This document shows positions 1-10,589 of a stretch of 64,000 nucleotides of DNA, piece after piece (the first letter of the stretch is position 1; each line of letters begins with the position of its first letter). The stretch is taken from the NCBI GenBank assembly GCA_949358305.1, contig OX442319.1:11160001-11224000 (forward strand). The letters are read 5' to 3'. Under the pieces are notes generated by a model that worked only from the letters and a program-made list of their open reading frames with translations, made no database searches and was not told the origin of the DNA. This stretch comes from Strigamia acuminata (taxonomy: Eukaryota; Arthropoda; Chilopoda; Geophilomorpha; Linotaeniidae). The position numbers and the translations under genes were made by a program.

Positions 1-173
1 AAATTGCAGTAAGTGTAAAAGGGGGAAACCCCCTTTTGTTAGAAGTATACGACTATATTTCAAAAGTTGCTTCCGCCCCCATTAGAGCTCCGTACATGTT
101 GTATCTTATCGATGAGTTGCACGACGGACGTTTCACGTGGTTAGGATCCAAACGTTGCTAACTCGTTCAAAAG

Positions 174-545
174 CTACTGGAAGTTTCTGTCCCATAGAAA
201 AATTTTCGCCATATACGGAGCAGGTAATGAGAAAAATCCTTGATTGTTTGATTCGCGTAGCATTGCCATTGTCATGCCTACGCTTCTTATTTGCTGAAGA
301 GTGAGGTTTCCAGTTACGACCCTTTGCCTGATCGTGACAACAAATACTATTGGGGCTTCTACAAAATTATCTATGATATTCAGAGTAACTTCCAAGGTTT
401 GATTGCGTGCTGCTGGACTACCGTGGAGCCACATGTTGGTCGAGACTACGAGAGGATCAGATCCCATGATTAAGTCTGAATAAACAAAAAAAAACACAAT
501 CAAATAAAATGAAAGCAACAATTCGGGATTCACACAACCAGCCAT
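174..545 (-). CDS. Small predicted secreted protein, unknown function (copy A)
   Basis: A 123-codon ORF starting with ATG and ending with TAG, with no recognised family. The first about 28 residues are a hydrophobic stretch with a Phe/Val-rich core (IVFFFVYSDLIMG), which fits a signal peptide. The mature part of about 95 residues has no cysteine and two N-glycosylation sequons (NQT and NLT). The ORF occurs with the same translation at 31318-31689 and 61127-61498. In copies B and C it is bracketed by a direct repeat of about 90 bp. Identity between copies mainly reflects recent duplication, so it is weak evidence of coding. It could also be one exon of a larger gene. Confidence 0.4.
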   Translation of the reverse strand: MAGCVNPELLLSFYLIVFFFVYSDLIMGSDPLVVSTNMWLHGSPAARNQTLEVTLNIIDNFVEAPIVFVVTIRQRVVTGNLTLQQIRSVGMTMAMLRESNNQGFFSLPAPYMAKIFLWDRNFQ

Positions 546-584
546 TGAGAATGTTCTCTGCTAATGCAATTTCACACCTAAGTT

Positions 585-674
585 GATGAAATAGTTTGCC
601 AAGTTCCCTCATAGATAATTTTTGAAGAAAAGACATCATTATGCTACCAAACTGCAGTAAGTGTAAGGGGGAAA
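585..674. repeat. About 90-bp direct repeat, distal arm (copy A)
   Basis: The stretch with gtttgccaagttccctc and cagtaagtgtaagggg repeats, with a few changes, at 31081-31173 at the start of copy B. The same pair occurs in copy B (31081-31173 and 31729-31818) and copy C (about 60890-60982 and 61538-61627). Each pair brackets the small secreted-protein ORF, which suggests a local duplication of about 640 bp spacing. Confidence 0.75.
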
Positions 675-1619
675 CCTGTAGAACCTATAAGGCTACCACA
701 ACACACAGCAGATGCTCATATCTGCTTGCCGCTGTTGGTGTAGAATCTCCCAAAAATCCTTAAATATTCTGTCGGTGGCAGGAAAAATGTGGTTGTGTAG
801 GAATAATTTATTTGAATCAAATTTTTGTCTTATGATGGGGTATTAACTGATCCCAGGAGTTATTATGAAAAATCTTCAAAATGGTGTAGAAAACCCCTCT
901 TGGTTTTGACTGATATTATGATTGGTCTTCAAACAGGACAGTTTCATGGAATCTTAAAGAACTGGTTCTAATAGGAGCGGCGACAGCAGGAGCAGCAGCA
1001 GGGTTTCGGCGACGACGAGGACTTTGACTTGGTGCTCGTATTCCTTTTTTTCGGCCATTGGTTGCGCATAATTATCTTGTTGTTATGGTTGTGTATATTG
1101 TTTACTACCTGTAAGCAATAAAATCAGTTTTAATATAAGTTAAAAAAATTAACTAAATTGGTTGAGTGAACAATATTTTTTGGTTCAAATAATTTTGCAG
1201 TTTTATTGGAAGAGACCGGATCCGGTTGGAACGACTCTGAATAATGTCGATGGGGATGGGCCTTGCTCTAGCTACCAAAATTCGATGTACGGCCAAACGC
1301 GTGGGTAGGTACACATCATAAAAATATCTAAACATTCTTGGCTAAGATAAAAATAATAATTCAAATGAAATAAAAATAAATTAAAAATAAAATAATAAAC
1401 TTACTATTAGTAGACGACATAATATAACCACAAAAATTAGCAATAGAGCTATAAACAGGAGTAGAATCCACATGATTGGTACGATGAAAAGTGATTTCAA
1501 AAAAGTTTTTTTTTTAATTATGGCGTTTTTTTTGGTCAAGTGACTAAATTAGAATATTTAGATTTTGATTACCATTATCATTATTACTCAAAAATGTCAA
1601 TTTAGCGTGTATTAAAAAA
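675..1619. other. No gene recognised (copy A; also 31819-32763 and 61628-62572)
   Basis: AT-rich sequence with short ORFs of 60 codons or fewer on either strand and no splice-consistent exons. A short GC-richer patch near 975-1020 has CAGCAGGAGCAGCAGC-like runs. Nothing else supportable was seen. Confidence 0.5.
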
Positions 1620-1960
1620 TTTCGGTCCAAGCCACACACCGCACAACAACCCTAAGGTCATCCCGCTTTGCGGGTGGACTGACCGATTGAGGGAAGGAGG
1701 GAGCTGAGTGGAGTGGGAATTAGAGATAGCGTGAGCGACCACTGTAGAGATATGTGTGAGAGGAAGGTCCTAAGCCTGCAAGGGCAGTTGTGCTTGCTGC
1801 TGAGTCTGCTGTTCTCCCTATTCACCACTGACACTCACTTGTCAGTAGTATGGCGATGGGCCTGCTACAGCCTCCATGAGTGGCTACATGGGTCGTACTG
1901 CCCCCGCCTTGTTAGGCATTCCTAGGATTTCGGAATAACGAAATTACACAACCCTCGGAA
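1620..1960 (+). repeat. GC-richer dispersed repeat, family shared with 23340-24740
   Basis: This GC-richer block resembles the reverse complement of part of 23480-23960. Shared segments include aaggtcatccc, ggaggagggag-like and gagtggagtgg runs, and the segment cctccatgag followed by gggtcgta. The direction here is opposite to that at 23.5 kb. Gypsy element 2 inserted into this repeat in copies B and C, splitting it into 32764-32999 plus 45999-46107 in copy B. The class is unknown; it could be a piece of an LTR or of a non-autonomous element. Confidence 0.5.
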
Positions 1961-2117
1961 TGAATAAGCGCCAAAGAACAGCTTATTTGATTCTAAGCTT
2001 AAATTTGGGGATTGGTTCTTTTGTGATAAGATATGTTTTACACAAGAATTGAAGACGTATGGGTATGATTTTATTGAGTTACATGTTTAAAACTATGGTG
2101 ACCAATTATAAACGTAG

Positions 2118-4687
2118 TTATTTGCAGCCATCCTGTGTGCATATTCCTTCGATGCACACCTATGCGAAAAAATAATGTTCACTGCTGTAATCAATTAAAT
2201 TTTTACTGAATTCTATTTAATTTCAACAAACCTTGCCATCATCCCCACAGTCAGTTCTTTCGGGGACCCACATAAGATTTTGCTGGGAACCATCGTCTTT
2301 AAGACAAATCACGTAGACACAAGGATCTAGGGACTTTAGGTACATATCCTACAAAAAAATAAAGTTAAAGAAAAGGTGCTTGAGAAGGTCGAACTGATTA
2401 TTACCATTGACCCTGCATCGAAATTGTCGCCATAAGCCATTTTGCAAATATTATCTCTCGTCATAATTGGAACTTCTGGTCCAATTGGTAGATTTGATTG
2501 AGGCGAATCAAAAAGGCAAGACGTCTCATCAGAACTGTCAAATTATTCCATTTAAATATAAACTATTAAACATGTGATTTATTTGCCTTGAAAATCCACA
2601 AATTTGCATTCACTGGCTGTTTTGGCAGTCTGTTGATTTCAGCCACTCACAAACATACATTAGGAATTGAGTTTGTCTTAGTTGTCGTTATATGAGATAG
2701 ACGGTAGAAATTGTAATGGTCGATGTGTGAACCACCCTCTGCTACCATTTGTTATATTGAATGAAAAAAACAAATGAGATTTACTTCTGAATTGAGATAT
2801 TACATCGCTGGTTACATGGATATGTGTACAACTAAGAACGAAACTAAAGAGTGACCACACCAAATATAGCTGCGCGTCACCACGTGACTAACAAACAAAA
2901 GAACTACTCTAATATCACTAACGCCATCAATTGTTGATTTTCAACATTAAGATAATAATTCCCAACAGAAATTTACCCACTGACCAATGAGTTTGTGGAT
3001 TCTCAGGGCATATAGTTTTATATTACTTGAGATGGTTCTGAATTTCCTCTACCGTTGTGTTACAAAACAACTTGGTGCTCAGACTGATGGGTTGGACGTA
3101 TGGTGACATTATTCCATTCAAGTCACACTTTTCGGTGTCGTCATGATCTGCACTTAATCTAAAGCAAAATTTAAATAGTTAGTAAACATATCATTACCGT
3201 AAGTGAGGCTTACAAGTGTCCTATTTCATGAGTTACAACAATTGCTCCTGCGAAAGTTGGAGCATTGAAATCTTCGACCACTGTCATACTTGCTGACATT
3301 TTGTCTTCATGAAAATCTTGACAAATTCCTCCCGTTGCTGCTATACCAAGAACTGCTGAGCTTAGTTCGTCGTCTTCTTTAAGACTTAAATCGAAACTAA
3401 AAAAGAGAGAAATTAAAACAGGAGAATATCCATCGGGATTTCCGAGTCAGGAAGGGAGGATGTGTAGGCTACCCAGTATGCAATACTGCAACGTCATATT
3501 TTGGAAATTTCTTCTTTGCCTGTTTTTCTGCGTAGAGCCAATTACCGAAACTTGTGATGAACTCTATGGCATCTGGCCTGTTGGGTTCGTGAAATGTATC
3601 GCTCATCCATGTCATATCCTTTAATTGTGTTAGTTATTAGTAATAATATCGGTTTATGTAATGCTTAGCGTGTTTACACTTAATGCGATCACTCCGGATA
3701 ATGAAAATTGAACTCTAGGGTTTGAAAACACTTTGTATTTGTTTTGTACCTGGAACGAAAACGGGATTTTTATGTGAAATTATATTAGGCGATGACTTAC
3801 AATGTTCCAGTATATGCCCAAGTATTTTTTTATGGAAGCGTTTCTTTCAATCAGGTTGTTGTGAACAATTTGGTCCAGAAAATCGAGCACTTCAATTGTT
3901 GCTACGTCGTGTTGAAGTTTGTCTTTGCCGACAGTGGGCTTAGATGAAGCTGCAATAATGTCAAAACAAACTTATTAGAAAACTAAGTGTTTAAGTGTTT
4001 GGAAAGTTACTTTCGAAAGTGAAACTTCGGTCAATTTGGTGTCTTGTTTGTATTATCTTTTTCGTCGCTTTGTGGCGCCCTTGTGAATTGCTAATTACGA
4101 ATTTGTCATCCACGAAACCATCCTTGAAACAGATAAAATAACGCTGAAACGGAAACAAAAATAATTTTAACTTACTAATTGGATTTCCCCATTTTTATGC
4201 TCAATGTAGAATGATGCTCTTCCATTCTCATCGGTGTAAAAGGAACCTTCAAGAGGTTCTGATTCCTAGAAGAGAAAAGTTGAATTTTGTAAAAATTTGG
4301 TCAGGTGGTGTTTCAGTGGCGGTTTTTGATACCTTTAAAGTTGTGTAGTCGATTTGATAGTCGATTTGCCGTTGGAAGATTTTAAAGTTGGGCGAAAAAA
4401 TGGAATTTGCAGGCACAAGTTTGAAAGAATAAGTTTTTCTAAACATCGAAAACTGTAGCAGGCCGAGTTCATCTTCCGAATCGGACAGTTTAGCCACTTT
4501 CAAGTCTTCAACGACACTTTCATCCTCAGTGTCGATGTCTCGTCGCACCTGTAAGTGTAAAAGACAAGCAGTAGTAGCTGTTAAATGCCAGAAAACTTAT
4601 TTTTTTCAATGTAACTCGTACAATGTGAGGGCTGCAGTGGTTCCAAAGGACCAGTGAGCAGATGATGAATGATCGTACGGACAGCAT
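2118..4687 (-). CDS. Secreted ADAM/reprolysin-type zinc metalloprotease (copy A)
   Basis: Twelve exons: 4687-4622, 4548-4333, 4265-4176, 4143-4011, 3949-3801, 3749-3678, 3618-3473, 3396-3214, 3158-3027, 2534-2405, 2348-2232 and 2159-2118. All junctions are GT-AG with matching phases and give 491 residues. Exon 1 encodes a 22-residue segment that looks like a signal peptide. Exons 2-5 look like an acidic propeptide region. The zinc site HEIGHLLSADHD spans the exon 8/9 junction (about residues 347-358), with a Met-turn GIMS about 11 residues later. This is the HExxHxxGxxHD signature of the family with Ser in place of Gly. Exons 10-12 form a short Cys-rich tail with CGDDGK and CIEGIC, like the region after the catalytic domain in ADAMTS-type and arthropod secreted reprolysins. 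No disintegrin or thrombospondin domain was seen. It probably cleaves extracellular proteins; the substrate is unknown. Confidence 0.85.
2713..2973. other. 261-bp segment present in copy A only, between 7-bp direct repeats
   Basis: Copy A has AGAAATT at 2706-2712 and again at 2967-2973, while copy B has a single AGAAATT at the matching place. A deletion in copy B between the 7-bp repeats explains it simply. It lies in the intron between metalloprotease exons 9 and 10, so the protein is unaffected. Confidence 0.8.
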
Positions 4688-5733
4688 TTCTGAATTGCTG
4701 ATTGACCAACTTAAGCTCAAATTTAAGGCTATTTTGCTCGGTTATCTTTTTTGTACATCCTTGTTTACTATGTGGATATCATGTTTTCTTTACTTTTATC
4801 TAAAAATTATTTTGTTGAGAGGAAGGCTGAGCAGATTATAAAACACAAACAGATTTAATTTTGATGTTCTTGAAAATTGGCAAACATTTTAAATTTTAAG
4901 TATTCATAATAATTTTAGTTAGTTCTGTATTTGCAATTAAATTTATGACCAACAACTTTAAACAACTTAATTTTGTCTGTTTTCAAACACAGTTTTATAG
5001 TTCTAATTTAAAGTGAAAGAGACAAGTAAATTTATTGCACAATTTTCACTTGATTGATCAAAGAATTCTATTTTCTTGGCATGTTGCTGGCGGTAGCTGA
5101 GTGTTCCGTATATGGGTGGCGGCAATTCGGAAGTTTTACCGGTCCAAGAAACGCAGTGAGATGGACTGAAAACCTGGATGAATCAAGGGCCTGCAGTTCC
5201 AGCTGGTTGCGGAGGACTGCAACAGGTGCGCGAGAGATGCGATAGCTGCACCAAGTGCCTTGCGTTGCAGGACAGTGATCAGCACGCAGGGGCAGCTGGT
5301 CACATCTTGAGCAGATGGTGATGTAAAATGGTGTCACTCGCAGGTTGAGAAGGAGCAGCCACACGGTTTGAGTTAAAACACAACACTAAAATTTATTCTT
5401 CTTAACAGATTGTTACAGTAACGGTTCCCCTTCATCAAATAAATACATATACGGTACTTAACTCTTTTTTACAAAGTGGGTCACTGAGTAGTGACCTTAA
5501 ACACACTTGCTGGACACGAATGAGGTATTTACTTGCCTTTTGCTTTATTTTGGTCTTGTTTTGGGAAAATAGTATTGTGAAAACGAATAGTTAATTCTTT
5601 AAAATCATTAAGCAAAAAAATATTACTAAGAAACAGTAGGAGGGAACCAGCAAAGGGAGGAAGTGCTTAAATTTATGAAAAAGTGAAAATGTAGAAATTG
5701 TTGGATAATCGGATGCGAAATGAACGAGCGATT
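4688..5733. other. Upstream of the metalloprotease gene to the solo LTR, no gene recognised (copy A; also 48566-49611)
   Basis: The first part should hold the promoter of the metalloprotease gene, but no specific element was recognised. From about 4780 onward copies A and B are again near-identical. The 5040-5400 stretch is less AT-rich and resembles old repeat sequence: on the - strand, AATAAA followed by a GT-rich stretch lies near 5390. The solo LTR interrupts whatever lay here. Confidence 0.4.
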
Positions 5734-6697
5734 TGTGGTGATCTCGATTTAATTCACCACTTAGGAAGTAAATATTAATTATTTCTTAATTAATTTGGCT
5801 TGGCACACGCCAAGTCAGATCATGTGACCAAGGGGAGAAAACTTCCCTAGGCACATATCACCTCAGGTTGGCTGGGGTGAAAACGGCGATTAGCCGTTAT
5901 GGTGCAATAATCCTTTGTTACACCAGTTCCAGCTAATTGCGCAGATTATCTGCGCAATATTGAAGCGTGCCGGGCTCGCGCCCAAGCTTCAATAGGGACT
6001 CTGAAATATACAACACAACCCTCAACATCACTGCTTTTTGCTCCTGAACAAAAGTATTGATAGAGGACCATGTGATATCCAGTTTCACCAAGCTTGCTTT
6101 GTACCAACGTGCGAAGCCAGCTATTCGCGTTAATTAGCCGCCGCTGATTCACGCATTCGAGAAGAGAAGTTCCCGTGCCGTCGTGAACCATCGCCATTGC
6201 TGACGCGCGAACGTCAGCCATCGCCATCGCTGACACGCGAACGTCAGCCATCGCCATCGTACGCCGAACGAACGCCTGCCCGCCGTGAACCACCGCCTTC
6301 GAGCCGTCGTACGCCGAGTGGAAGAACTCGCGAGAACCATCGTCGCTCGCCCGACCATCGTTCGTGAGTTTCCCGAAGACATAGTCTTCAAACAACGCCA
6401 GTTGTTAAGCGCCATTACAAGTGCTTTCTACTCGTAACAGTCGTTACGAAAATTTCCATTGTTTAATCTCCTTTCAATACTAGTCATTATTATTCTCGTA
6501 TTTTATTCTCATATCATTGTATTAAAAACTGTAATAAAAAGTCTTCATTTGAATTGATAAAACTGTCTTTTTATTCTTTCCTCTTAAAATTAACATTAGA
6601 TAATTTAAGGCCGCGATATAAGTCTTTTATAGCATTCACCTGCGGTAACTCAAGCATATTTATTAGTAATTTGTTTGAAATAACCCGGATCGCAGCA
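5734..6697 (+). mobile_element. Solo LTR of a relative of gypsy element 1 (copy A)
   Basis: A 964-bp LTR running TGTGGTGATC to GGATCGCAGCA, flanked by a perfect 4-bp target duplication GATT (5730-5733 and 6698-6701). It matches the reverse complement of the element 1 LTR at both ends and in interior blocks, such as the GCGCAG hairpin and the acctgcggt segment. No internal element sequence lies beside it, so it is a recombination-derived solo LTR on the opposite strand to element 1. A short degenerate repeat with a cgtcagccatcgccat unit lies at about 6180-6270. Confidence 0.9.
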
Positions 6698-7311
6698 GAT
6701 TGTTGCAAATTAAATGGTGAAAACGTTGATTCTATGCTCAGCCTAGACGCGTGCTGGGCATGGGTCAATCACCAAGTGGTCACACGTTCTGAGGCACCTA
6801 CACAACTCCACCTAGCAGTGGAACCTTCATTCGAGAATTTACTTGCCCCTTGGGCATATCGGATCGGATCAAGGGTGACCCAAAACAACAACAGAAATGT
6901 GACTGTGCATACTCAGAGCGTTTTTATGAACATGTGCTTTTGACACATCCACGAATAACGTATAATTACACAATTCCAATAATTCTATTAAAATATTCAT
7001 GCAAGATATGCAGACTGACAAGTGACAATACAGACGTCAATTGAATTCACAATAAAAAAACAAACTAACTGTTAACGTTAGGAAATTGCTTAACTGACTT
7101 TGATTCTTGAAACATGAGGTATTAAAACGGGATAATAAGAAGGAATAATAGGAATAAAATGGTAGCTGATTTGTTTGCATAAAATAAGTTGTGGTCATTT
7201 ACAAAAAGAGATATAACATTTTACAACAGTGCGTAAATACATAGGTTGTGTTAAATTGGTCAGTCAACCAATTATTAGTAATAGAATTGTTACAGACAGT
7301 AAAGATAGTTC
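6698..7311. other. Between solo LTR and channel gene 3' end, no gene recognised (copy A; also 50576-51189)
   Basis: AT-rich sequence with ORFs under 65 codons. It is downstream of the channel gene stop codon and probably contains its 3' UTR. No conserved element was recognised. Confidence 0.4.
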
Positions 7312-7761
7312 TTATTTAGGATTTAGACATTTTTGGTTAAATCGAGCATTATACTTCTGAACAAGAGGAAACATTTGATTAGACATGATGTGCATTAGAA
7401 AGAGTAGAGAAATTCCAAGAGTAAGGCCCAATACGTTTCCAATATCGGAAACCAAAGTTCCGAACGAATACAGGACTTCTTCTTTTATGAACTCAACCTT
7501 GTTTGTAAACAAGTGGAATACTCCCACGAACATAGAGAGTGGATTTTTTTCTGGTATAGTGAATGTGTTAGCTTTGTAAGTCAATCCATGACAAGGTCGT
7601 AGACATGCACATTCTTTCTCAACATCAGTCGACAATTGAATTTCATAATACAATCTGCGCACCTCTTTGGCCATTGATGAAGAATTGCACATAATTGTGT
7701 TCTTCTTGATGGCAAATGGCATACTAGTAAAAACAATACAAAAGGACTATTACCGGTAAAT

Positions 7762-8083
7762 TATACTCTTGTTCGAGTCAAGAAGGGCCCTAATTCCCCA
7801 TTGGTTGAGCCATTTTACTACTAACACCAGACTGTATACTACCACTAGTAGAAGTAGTTTTGATTTTTATTTATTTTTGTGATTGTTATGACCATTTAAG
7901 TTAATATAATTTTGATTTTCTTATTAAAAAATGTTATTTCCATTTACAGTAAAGCAATCGATTACAATGTCTGTACATTGGAATGCAATTATGGTGTTTG
8001 GGTCTATTTTTTGGATCCCTACACCAGTAAAATGGCTCGACCAATGGGGAATTAGGGCGTTTCTTCACTCGAACAAGAGTATA
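7762..8083. repeat. Foldback with 58-bp inverted arms enclosing a channel exon (copy A)
   Basis: Arms 7762-7819 and 8026-8083 are inverted copies with 4 mismatches in 58. The outer ends read TATACTCTTG and CAAGAGTATA. The 42-bp channel exon at 7977-8018 and its acceptor sit in the loop side, next to the right arm. The same structure is in copy B at 51640-51961. It may be a miniature element with TA target bases or a local inverted duplication. Confidence 0.75.
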
Positions 8084-9553
8084 TTAATACACGTTATTGA
8101 CTGCATTTTTTTCTAGCATTTGAGCTGCAAGTTATGTTTAAAATTGTTTATTTATACAGAAATAAATCTGACCTGCAGAGTTGAAGCTTTTTTAGTTTGT
8201 TTGCCAAGCAGTTTTGTTTGCAATGATAATATTCAGTCACATTTGAAGTACATGGGTTTTGAAGAGTGTTCAAGTTTTGCATCTACACAGCAGAAAAAAG
8301 AATTATAAAATCACACCTCATTAAACTGATGCAACTTTGCTAGACATAGTTGACAAAAGCTTGTTGCATCCAAAAGTCATGACTATCGTTTACTGTAATT
8401 ACCTTTATTACTTTAAATGACGTTAATGCTGAACGTGAGGAAGAGAGTTCCATTTTGAATGCATCTGGGAAATTAGGATCTTCAGGTGGATTGAAGTAAA
8501 ACTGAATCAAAACATAAGCTATTTGTACTGAAAACTTAAAAATAAAAGAATGTCTTTACATTTGAAACGTCTGGTTTACAAATATTATCCACTTCAAGCA
8601 TCACAATTATAGCTGCCAACATTGATTGATATTTTTCGGGCGCTATAGATTTGAAAAAATAATTATGGAATTGGAGGATTCATCGTAAGCGTAATTACCA
8701 AATGAATGTTCCATGCAAACACCATCCGTGTAGTTTAGCATGGTCACACGATTGCTATAAATGTCAAAATCGAACATCTGAAAAATTTGTACAAGACAAA
8801 TAGTCAGTGGCACAACTATTGAGCATAGTGGGCCCGGGCTTCGGTAAAAAAGAAAGAATAAATCTTTTTTGCTGAGGGCAGAATGGCTAGAAAAATGTCC
8901 ACGAAACTGATGTATTGATAAAAATAAGTGACTTACATATTTTGCAATTGTTTCATGGTCCACCAGTTTAGTTTGAAATTTCTTATGCCATAGCATTTCC
9001 ACATCAATTTTATTGAAATGCACAAGATCGTAAGCATCTACTTCACAATTAGTCGAATTTCTCTCGAGATAATATTTGAAATACTTCTTTTTAATGTGAT
9101 TGAGTTTTCCATTGTGTGGCCCTGGACAAACAATGATGTTCGGATATGTCACGTTTACAGGGTCTTCAACCTTGACTGCTTTCTGAATGGGCCCTGATAA
9201 GTATGTGTGCATTCGATTTTGTAGAATGTGACAACAAAATAGAGTGCAACTAAAATAAATTGCATAGATCCATTTGCTTTTGCTCTCTGCTTTTTCTACG
9301 TTTATTTTTTGAGCAAACATTTTGAATCTTGTTTTGTGTTTGTTGAAGGGAATTTGGAATTTATTAATGAAATTCTTATGGTTGCTACTTTGCAGTCTTC
9401 TTATTCTTTTTGCACAGCCAATTAAACAATCAATTAGAGAAAGTATTGAAAAGCCCAACCAAAGACCAAGATTCCCACCAAAGTCACAGAGTAGACCGAT
9501 TAAGTCGTAGAGCAATCTTTCTTGAAACACAGTTATGTGTTGATCAGCTAAGT

Positions 9554-10537
9554 TGCTGCGATCCGGGTTTTTATCCACTTAATTTCTAATAAATTAAGCA
9601 GAAACCGCAGGTGAATGCTTAACAAGACTTATATCGCGGCCGAAACTTGTCTAGGGTTAAGTTTACGAAAATAGGAATAAAAAGACAGTTTATTATGGTA
9701 ATAAAAATCACACAATTATTTATTCGGTTTAAATTACAATATATATATTAATAATGATTATGAATATCACGATATGCAACAAGTCGCAAGAATAAAATGA
9801 GCGGGAAACAATGAAACAAAGGAAGGGCTTGCAACGACTGTTGCAAGCTACAAAGCGTCAGAAATGGCGCTTAAACAACGAGATGTTGTTGATCGAAGGC
9901 AAATGTCTTCGTTCTCGGCAAACTCACGAACGATGGTCGAAGACGATGGTTCTCGTGGGTTTCTTCTACGGCTCGTGCGACGGCTCGGCGGCGGTGGTTG
10001 ACGGCTGTAGGCGTCTGGTCCAGGTACGATGGCGATGGTTGCCGTTCGCGCGGCAACGATGGCGATGGTTCACTTGGATCAGGAAACTTCTTCTTCTCGA
10101 TAGCTGGAATTAGCGACGGCTAATTCAAGCTGAATTGCTGGCTTTGTGCTTTGGATGACACAAAGATAGCAGATGAAACTGAGTTACAACGGTCCTCTAT
10201 CAATACGTATTGTCGGAGCAAATATCGCAGTGATGTTGAGGTTGTTGTTGTATTTTTCAGAGTCCCGATTTGAGCCAAGACGCGAGCCCAGCACGCTTCA
10301 ATATTGCGCAGAAAACCTGCGCACTTAGCTCAAATGGGTGCAACTAGTGGTTATTACACCATATTGCACCATAACGGCTAATAACCGTTTTCACCCCGGA
10401 CAACCTGGGGTGATATGTGCCTAGAGAGGATTTCTCCCCTCGGTCACATGATCTGACTTGGCGTGTGCCACAGTCAAATTAATTAGAAGATAATTAATTT
10501 AATCTTCTAAGTTGGTGAATATTTTGAGATCACCACA
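9554..10537 (-). repeat. 3' LTR of gypsy element 1
   Basis: 984 bp, TGTGG...GCA in element orientation, with no difference seen from the 5' LTR. It holds several perfect hairpins: 9827-9848 (9-bp stem, GACT loop), 10107-10126 (8-bp stem, GACG loop), 10305-10323 (7 bp), 10391-10413 (7 bp) and 10483-10510 (9 bp). A - strand AATAAA lies at 9689-9694 and is a candidate polyadenylation signal. Confidence 0.95.
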
Positions 10538-10551
10538 CATCCCCCCATTTA
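10538..10551 (-). promoter_or_regulatory. Polypurine tract of gypsy element 1
   Basis: Directly upstream of the 3' LTR in element orientation, reading aaatggggggatg. It primes plus-strand DNA synthesis in LTR elements. The run is interrupted by two T residues. Confidence 0.75.
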
Positions 10552-10589
10552 AGACGAATCTTACATGGAGAGAAAATGAACGAACCAAT

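Noticed and set aside
2600-2650. Extra metalloprotease exon encoding ECKFVDFQ-like residues
   Set aside because: It would need a GC donor and gives the wrong phase for the next exon, while exon 9 joins directly to 2534 in phase.
5068-5364. 98-codon - strand ORF with hydrophobic start (also 48946-49242)
   Set aside because: No domain or splice context, and it lies in probable old repeat sequence.
6149-6415. Antisense ORFs in the solo LTR
   Set aside because: They arise from the local cgtcagccatcgccat repeat, and the translations are low-complexity Arg/Trp/Thr runs.
8643-9578. 311-codon ORF reading from the element 1 LTR into the channel gene
   Set aside because: It starts inside the inserted LTR and continues through an intron. 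It is an artefact of the insertion and a stop-free intron, not a gene.
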